A stretch of DNA of 64,000 bases from Paratinospora sagittata (Eukaryota; Streptophyta; Magnoliopsida; Ranunculales; Menispermaceae): NCBI GenBank assembly GCA_035771175.1, contig CM069602.1:8743001-8807000 (forward strand), read 5' to 3'. The notes below the pieces were generated by a model, which ran no database searches, was not told the DNA's origin, and saw only the letters and a list, made by a program, of their open reading frames with translations. Shown here piece after piece: positions 59,176 through 64,000 of the stretch. The position numbers were made by a program, and so were the translations under genes. Position 1 is the first letter of the stretch, and every line of letters begins with the position of its first letter.

Positions 59176-62100
59176 TCACTCAACTGCTCTGTGCCTGAAT
59201 AACTTTGCCAGCGCTCTTCGTTCACAATCCTGCACAAAATCAATCAAATAAAAAAGGATTAGAAAAATAATAAAGGAAGCCCTACAATCTGTTTCCCTCA
59301 CTTGTAATGTTTTGTAATGTTTTGTAATGCTTCCCTCCCCCTCCTCCCTTAAAACCCACACAAACAGGGAAAACTGGAAAAGATTAAAAATTGTTTCCAG
59401 TATTGATGAGAACAGATTTGACTTTGGAGAACAACTAGTCAAACCAAATAGATGTGACTCAAAAATCTTCTAAAGAATAAAACAAGGAAAAACAAGTAGG
59501 AAGCATTCAAAGGTTAAGCTTTCTGCCAACAGTGCACTACACAATATGATAGATTTTGTTCTTAACCATGGAAACCATATCCAAGAGACGGTTTTTCCAG
59601 AAACTTTAGTTTGAGGTCTAGTAGTTATGGAGGCACCGACAGAAATACAATCAGAGAATGCCCACAGGTTTATACGCATAATTTACCTTAAACATGTTGA
59701 GAAAAAATGGTTTATCCGGATTCATTCTTCTCAGTTTCAAGTAAGTATAGGCAAAACTAAGTTGATCGCGTGAAGTGAAGCGATCAACTTCGTTAAACCA
59801 AAGGCAAGAAAATAAATTGGACATGGGTGTGTGAGCCCGCACAATAAAGGAACCTTCAGGTACATCTGCAATTTACACAAGAATTGGATCAGAACATGCA
59901 GCTTAGAAGAAATGGATATCTCAAAACAAGAAAGAGAAGAAAATGCAAGCCTCAAGAATTAAGAAGACATGTTTAAATCACATACAACTTGGAAGAGGAG
60001 TATTTGGATCTGAAGGATCAAATTTGGTGAGACCATCAGATTGGTAAAAATTGAACTGTTCATCAATGGCTGTATGATTGTACTTATTCAGACGTTTATT
60101 TTGGAGCACTTCCTCCCAGACACAATGGCGATCATAGTGGTTTGAAATAGCATACTCTGATCCATTCCTCCACAAGAAGTACTCGAGAATCAGCATGGGA
60201 TCTGTTTGAAGCCGCATTTTGCTGTCAAGCCATATAGAATACCTGAAACCAACCAAAAACTATTTGTCTTAAACCTACAACATATGCAAAAATTACTCAA
60301 AGAAAATCCAGAGAGACAACAAAATGTCCTCTTTTTGTCAAAGCAAAACCAGAGATATGGCCCAAAAACTTCCAACCTGTGTCAGGGTAAATGTTGACCA
60401 CAGGTTATCACAGAATTCTTGAACAGACTTCGGAAAAGAATCACACAAAAGGTAGAAAAAACAAAATAATTTATCAACTAACATTGCTACTTAAATAAAC
60501 CAGAAACTATATGAAGTTGTACAAAGCAATGCCACGGTCAGAACTCCTGTCTCACGCCTCATGCACAACCACAAATGAAACGAGCAAACAATATACCAGA
60601 GGCATTAGATAATAAAGAACAATGAACAGCAAAACTTTTGCTGAGTACAACTCATTTTATTTGTTACTTTGTAAAGTCTAAATACTGCAGAAATTCTATA
60701 AGCAATATTGTCCAAGTAAAAAAGAGAAACTGGAGGGTACCAGACAACAGTAAGCAGCAGCCATCAATTCACTCTCTTATGCATGCATGAGAGGAAAAGC
60801 TGTTATTCACACGAGCAAAAAAAGTAAGCCCTAAGCTAAAATTTTAGTACCCAAGAACAGAAGGATGTTAATGACTACATCCTACTGATCTTGGACAAGA
60901 GGGACAGCAATATGGAAGAAGAAATGTTCTCTTGACAAGCCAAAGCAAAACTTGTCACCTAAAATATACAATGAAAAATAAATAACCTTAATATTTGAAA
61001 TTAAAATGAACTTGAATTATATACATGTCATAAATTAGAAAATGCTTTGCAGGCATGTTACCTAGCAGATGGGAAGAGACGGTGAGACAAAAATTTTGGC
61101 ACCTTTCCAGTTCTCCGCATATCCGTGTATGGCAAGTTCCTCACAACAACAATTCTCCATAAACCAATGTATCCCATGTCATCAATAACTTTGCCCTCAG
61201 AAGATAGTGTTGACATTGTTTGCTCATCCAAAAACATGACGAAACAAACATTCTTCTTAGAATACTCACTAATCTGCAGAAATTTATTAGGATAACGTAA
61301 GTCGAAGATGAATATGCAAGGAAAGGCCTTTCCAATTAGGTATAAGAACAAAAGACAACTCAAACAAGTGTAGATGTTATAAATATGAAAACTGAAGCAG
61401 ATCACTTCTGAGAAGGTTAAGAAAAAAGAACTATGCATGAATCAAGTCATGGGAAAAAAATCTACAAATAGAACCAAGTTTATCACAGCAGTGTCATGGA
61501 GAACAGTCACATATAACTTACTAATGCAATGGAAATAATACAGATTACAGACCCGTTATGCACAACTCAAGCTTGAAACAACGTATTCAGCGTCTCGTGA
61601 ATTTCCTCATGCTGGCAAAAAAAGGCAATAAGATTAACAAACGCCCCTTCCCATCCCTACTCCTACTATTGTATTCTCTAGCCCCAATCTTAAGTATTAT
61701 TTAAAAAAAATTCTCTCCAATTTTGTGTTCACAAATTTTTGACGCACTCTCAGCTCTTTGAATTTGGTCACTATGAGCTATGAATACCAATTTGAAGAAC
61801 CTAGACAAAACCCACATTTTGTTTGCTCTTTGAGATTTGTGTTTCATTTTTCTTTATAATTTTTATCGGCATATTTTTCACATACACTCAACTCATTGCA
61901 GGTCGGGCCTTGACACAACTGATGAAGTTACTCCATTGAGACCTAGAGGTCACAAGACTGCCTCTCCAATAAGAAGGAAAAGTTACGTACATTGTCCCAT
62001 CCCCCAACCCTGCAATGGAGGGAGCCTCTGCACCAGGTATCCCCTTTTTTACTCGCAACTCTTTACCATGGTTTTGATCGCTGAGAGCTAGGAATACTTG

Positions 62101-63083
62101 TTTGAAGATCCTAGACAAAAGCCACAATTGTTTGTTCCCTCTTTGATTTTTCGTACTTTTTCTTGAAACAACAGTGAGGACATGAGGTTGCACCATTAGG
62201 ATATTTACCCACTTGATGATGAAAATTCTTGGCACTAGAAATATGTTGTTCCATGTGACAAAGATGGTAATCAAGTAATATTCACATCCAAGTTTAAGAA
62301 TTGCTCAAATTACGGCGAGTTTCTTTCATTGGATCATCTCTCCCACGCCCCCAAAAAAATCTTCATCACCACTCCAAGAAAGATAAAAAAGAAAAAGGAA
62401 AATAGAACATTTGTGGCTTTGCTGCTCTACAACATATCAGGGGTTGCATTATATAAGCCAAGCAACAGATAATTGGGAAAATCAAAGATTGCAATGCAAA
62501 CAGGTGAACGAGAGTATAAAGAAGGTCTAAAATTTCAAGCAAAATTAGAACTCATTTACATTACGCAGATAAAAAAAATTGATTAGAATCTCATTTGAAG
62601 GCCAGAGAAAATCGAGCTACAACACTTTCTCCTAAACTAAAAGAAATGCATTTGATCACAAGTTAGAGCATCACCCCTAGTCACAACAAACAGATAATTG
62701 AAGCATCCATTAAAAGTGATTCAGATACCTTTTTGCTTGTTGGCCTCCTCAAAAAATCGGAGCTGCCAAAAATGCATGAAGAAACCACTATGTAGCAGGA
62801 TTTCATGTATTTCCTATCTTGTTCCTTCAAATCAAACCCAGTGCTTGGGGATCCCATTGGTCCATTCACAAAACCACAATAAAGTCTCTGATCTCTTGCA
62901 TAAAACGAATTTTCTTGTTGTTCAAGCGTCTGATGTCCACCAAATCTGGGTTCAAATGAATGATGTTCATAAGGTTTCTCCTCTCTATCAATATACTGTA
63001 GGGAAAGTGTGCAAAATGCATGGAATCCTTGGGCTCAACAGCATCATCAACTGACTCCGCAAATCCAACATCACAGCGAGAAT
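59176..63083 (-). CDS. TOD1/MUCI70 family (DUF616) putative glycosyltransferase, 3' part, one frameshift
   Basis: By family, Golgi-type membrane proteins; MUCI70 is needed for pectin (RG-I) in seed mucilage. Exons on the minus strand: 63083-62729, 61273-61062, 60242-59986, 59865-59687, 59229-59176. Segments in order: SRCDVGFAESVDDAVEPKDS, EPRFGGHQTLEQQENSFYAR, GSPSTGFDLKEQDRKYMKSC, VVSSCIFGSSDFLRRPTSKK, VCFVMFLDEQTMSTLSSEGK, GLWRIVVVRNLPYTDMRRTG, YSIWLDSKMRLQTDPMLILE, AISNHYDRHCVWEEVLQNKR, RAHTPMSNLFSCLWFNEVDR and DCERRALAKLFRHRAVE, then stop. Near 63001-63006 (TTTCCC on the coding strand) one base is missing, so HFAHF and YIDREEKPYEHH are in different frames. The N-terminal exons lie beyond the window. 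Confidence 0.88.
61921..62050 (+). mobile_element. Au-like SINE, internally deleted, in an intron
   Basis: The plus strand reads GTTACTCCATTGAGACCTAG, AGGTCAC, GCCTCTCCAATAAGAAGG, TTACGTACATTG, then CCCTGCAATGGAGGGAGCCT, GCACCAGG and CCCCTTTTTT. This is the order of an Au-type SINE with the B-box part missing. It lies in the MUCI70-like intron, opposite to the gene. Confidence 0.65.
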
Positions 63084-63798
63084 CTGAAAATATAGGTATA
63101 AAAAATAACATTAAATAAGCATGATATCAACATAATAGAAATATCTGCCATGGACATTCTGCAAACCTTTAAATGTAGTGTGAAATGCAAACACTATGAT
63201 ATGAACTAACTAATAGGTCTTTTTGGGGGTTGGAGAGGGGCGGGCGGGCGGGGGGGGGGGAGGGGGGTGCAAGGAATTATATGATCAAAAAAGGAATTAT
63301 CCAAAAAAGAGAGAATGCAAGAATATAGAAATAAAGTTTTAACAATGAAAAGATGAACCATTTTGTAGAGCTGAGACCATTAGAATGAATATGGGGACGG
63401 CGTAAAAATGATATTTCCTATACTATTGACTATATACGATTATATTGTTAACTGGCATTAGAAGCGTTTCCAATACCAGAAACTCGGTAAGAATAGAATA
63501 TTGTAAAAATATCAGTCAATTCAGAGTTTCATACTCCTGAAGCAAGTCAGAAATCTTACATAACTTTCTAATTAACCAATGATGAAATCAAATGGTTCTA
63601 ATCACAGAAAACACCCACCACAACCAAGTACTTCCTGACTAAGTTTGCAGATCCATGATAACTGTAGTCACAACTCACAAGTCAAAAACTTCCCAAGAGA
63701 TCTATTTTTGCTTGTCAGTGACAGAAACAAAAGTTAAACTATTTGGCAAAGATCGCCAATCAGGGCATACCAATTACATGATCCCAAAATCATTTATC
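63084..63798. other. Intron or upstream part of the MUCI70-like gene
   Basis: No exon was recognised here, so this is probably intron. It contains a G-rich tract (63224-63267). Confidence 0.5.
63224..63267 (+). repeat. G-rich tract with G-quadruplex potential
   Basis: GGGGGTTGGAGAGGGG, then CGGGCGGGCGGGG and a long G run ending AGGGGGG. At least four G-tracts with short loops, on the non-coding strand of the neighbouring gene. Confidence 0.75.
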
Positions 63799-64000
63799 AG
63801 GACATTTGATGATAATACAAACTATTCCAACATAACCCCCAGACCTTTTTTCTGTATCTATTACCTAATGAAAATACTTGGAGCATTCACTTTTGTCATT
63901 AGGACATTTGATGATAATACAAACTATTCCAACATAACCCCAAGACCTTTTTTCTGTATCTATTACCTAATGAAAATACTTGGAGCATTCACTTTTGTCA
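63799..64000. repeat. 102-bp tandem duplication reaching the window end
   Basis: Two copies of a unit beginning AGGACATTTGATGATAATAC at 63799 and 63901, with one clear difference (CCCCCAG against CCCCAAG). The second copy runs to the window edge, so more copies may follow. Confidence 0.9.

Noticed and set aside
1..64000. CRISPR arrays, operons, ribosome binding sites, organelle DNA inserts, known microRNA precursors
   Set aside because: None seen. The window is plant nuclear DNA, and scanning by eye for a few common microRNA sequences gave no hit.

Overview
This is nuclear DNA of a eudicot plant. The sequence is AT-rich, has widely spaced intron-containing genes, plant-specific gene families (class I TCP, PYE-type bHLH, TOD1/MUCI70 family) and typical plant transposable elements (Tat-lineage Ty3/gypsy, Ty1/copia, Au-like SINEs, hAT-like elements). 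The species cannot be read from the sequence alone.

Layout. 1-13650: a decayed Ty3/gypsy element of the Tat lineage on the minus strand (LTR, leader, gag, protease, RT, RNase H, integrase). It was later hit by two LTRs of one non-coding family in opposite orientations: 1-1880, cut by the window edge, inside integrase, and 6698-12584 inside gag with target duplication AGAGT. A third family (7358-10399, duplication ATGCA) sits inside the second LTR, so three layers of nesting are readable. 14390-17050: a bHLH47/PYE-like iron-homeostasis regulator. 18024-24299: a ten-exon gene for a membrane-anchored protein with two histidine motifs of the 2H-phosphoesterase type. 24300-28679: intergenic, with one MITE-like foldback. 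28680-33494: a young Ty1/copia element with identical 141-bp LTRs and non-canonical TA...CA ends. Its gag region is replaced by other sequence, including an antisense copy of the start of the proteasome subunit RPN11. 35134-36474: a single-exon TCP14/15-like gene. 36499-45439: gene-poor DNA. 45715-51430: a seven-exon MOG1 (Ran release factor) gene with one GC-AG intron. 51866-54571: a hAT-like element with a second one nested in it. 55467-56490: a broken DNA-level duplicate of MOG1. 56847-56918: an initiator tRNA-Met. 59176 to beyond 63083: the 3' part of a TOD1/MUCI70 (DUF616) gene with a one-base frameshift.

The host genes look functionally independent: two transcription factors, a nuclear-transport factor, a putative Golgi glycosyltransferase and a membrane protein. 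Each has its own flanks and nothing suggests a cluster. The most unusual part is the copia element, a recent insertion that carries a host-gene fragment where gag should be. All exon models were made by eye from splice consensus and reading frame. Sums of coding exon lengths are multiples of three for the bHLH, 2H-like and MOG1 genes.
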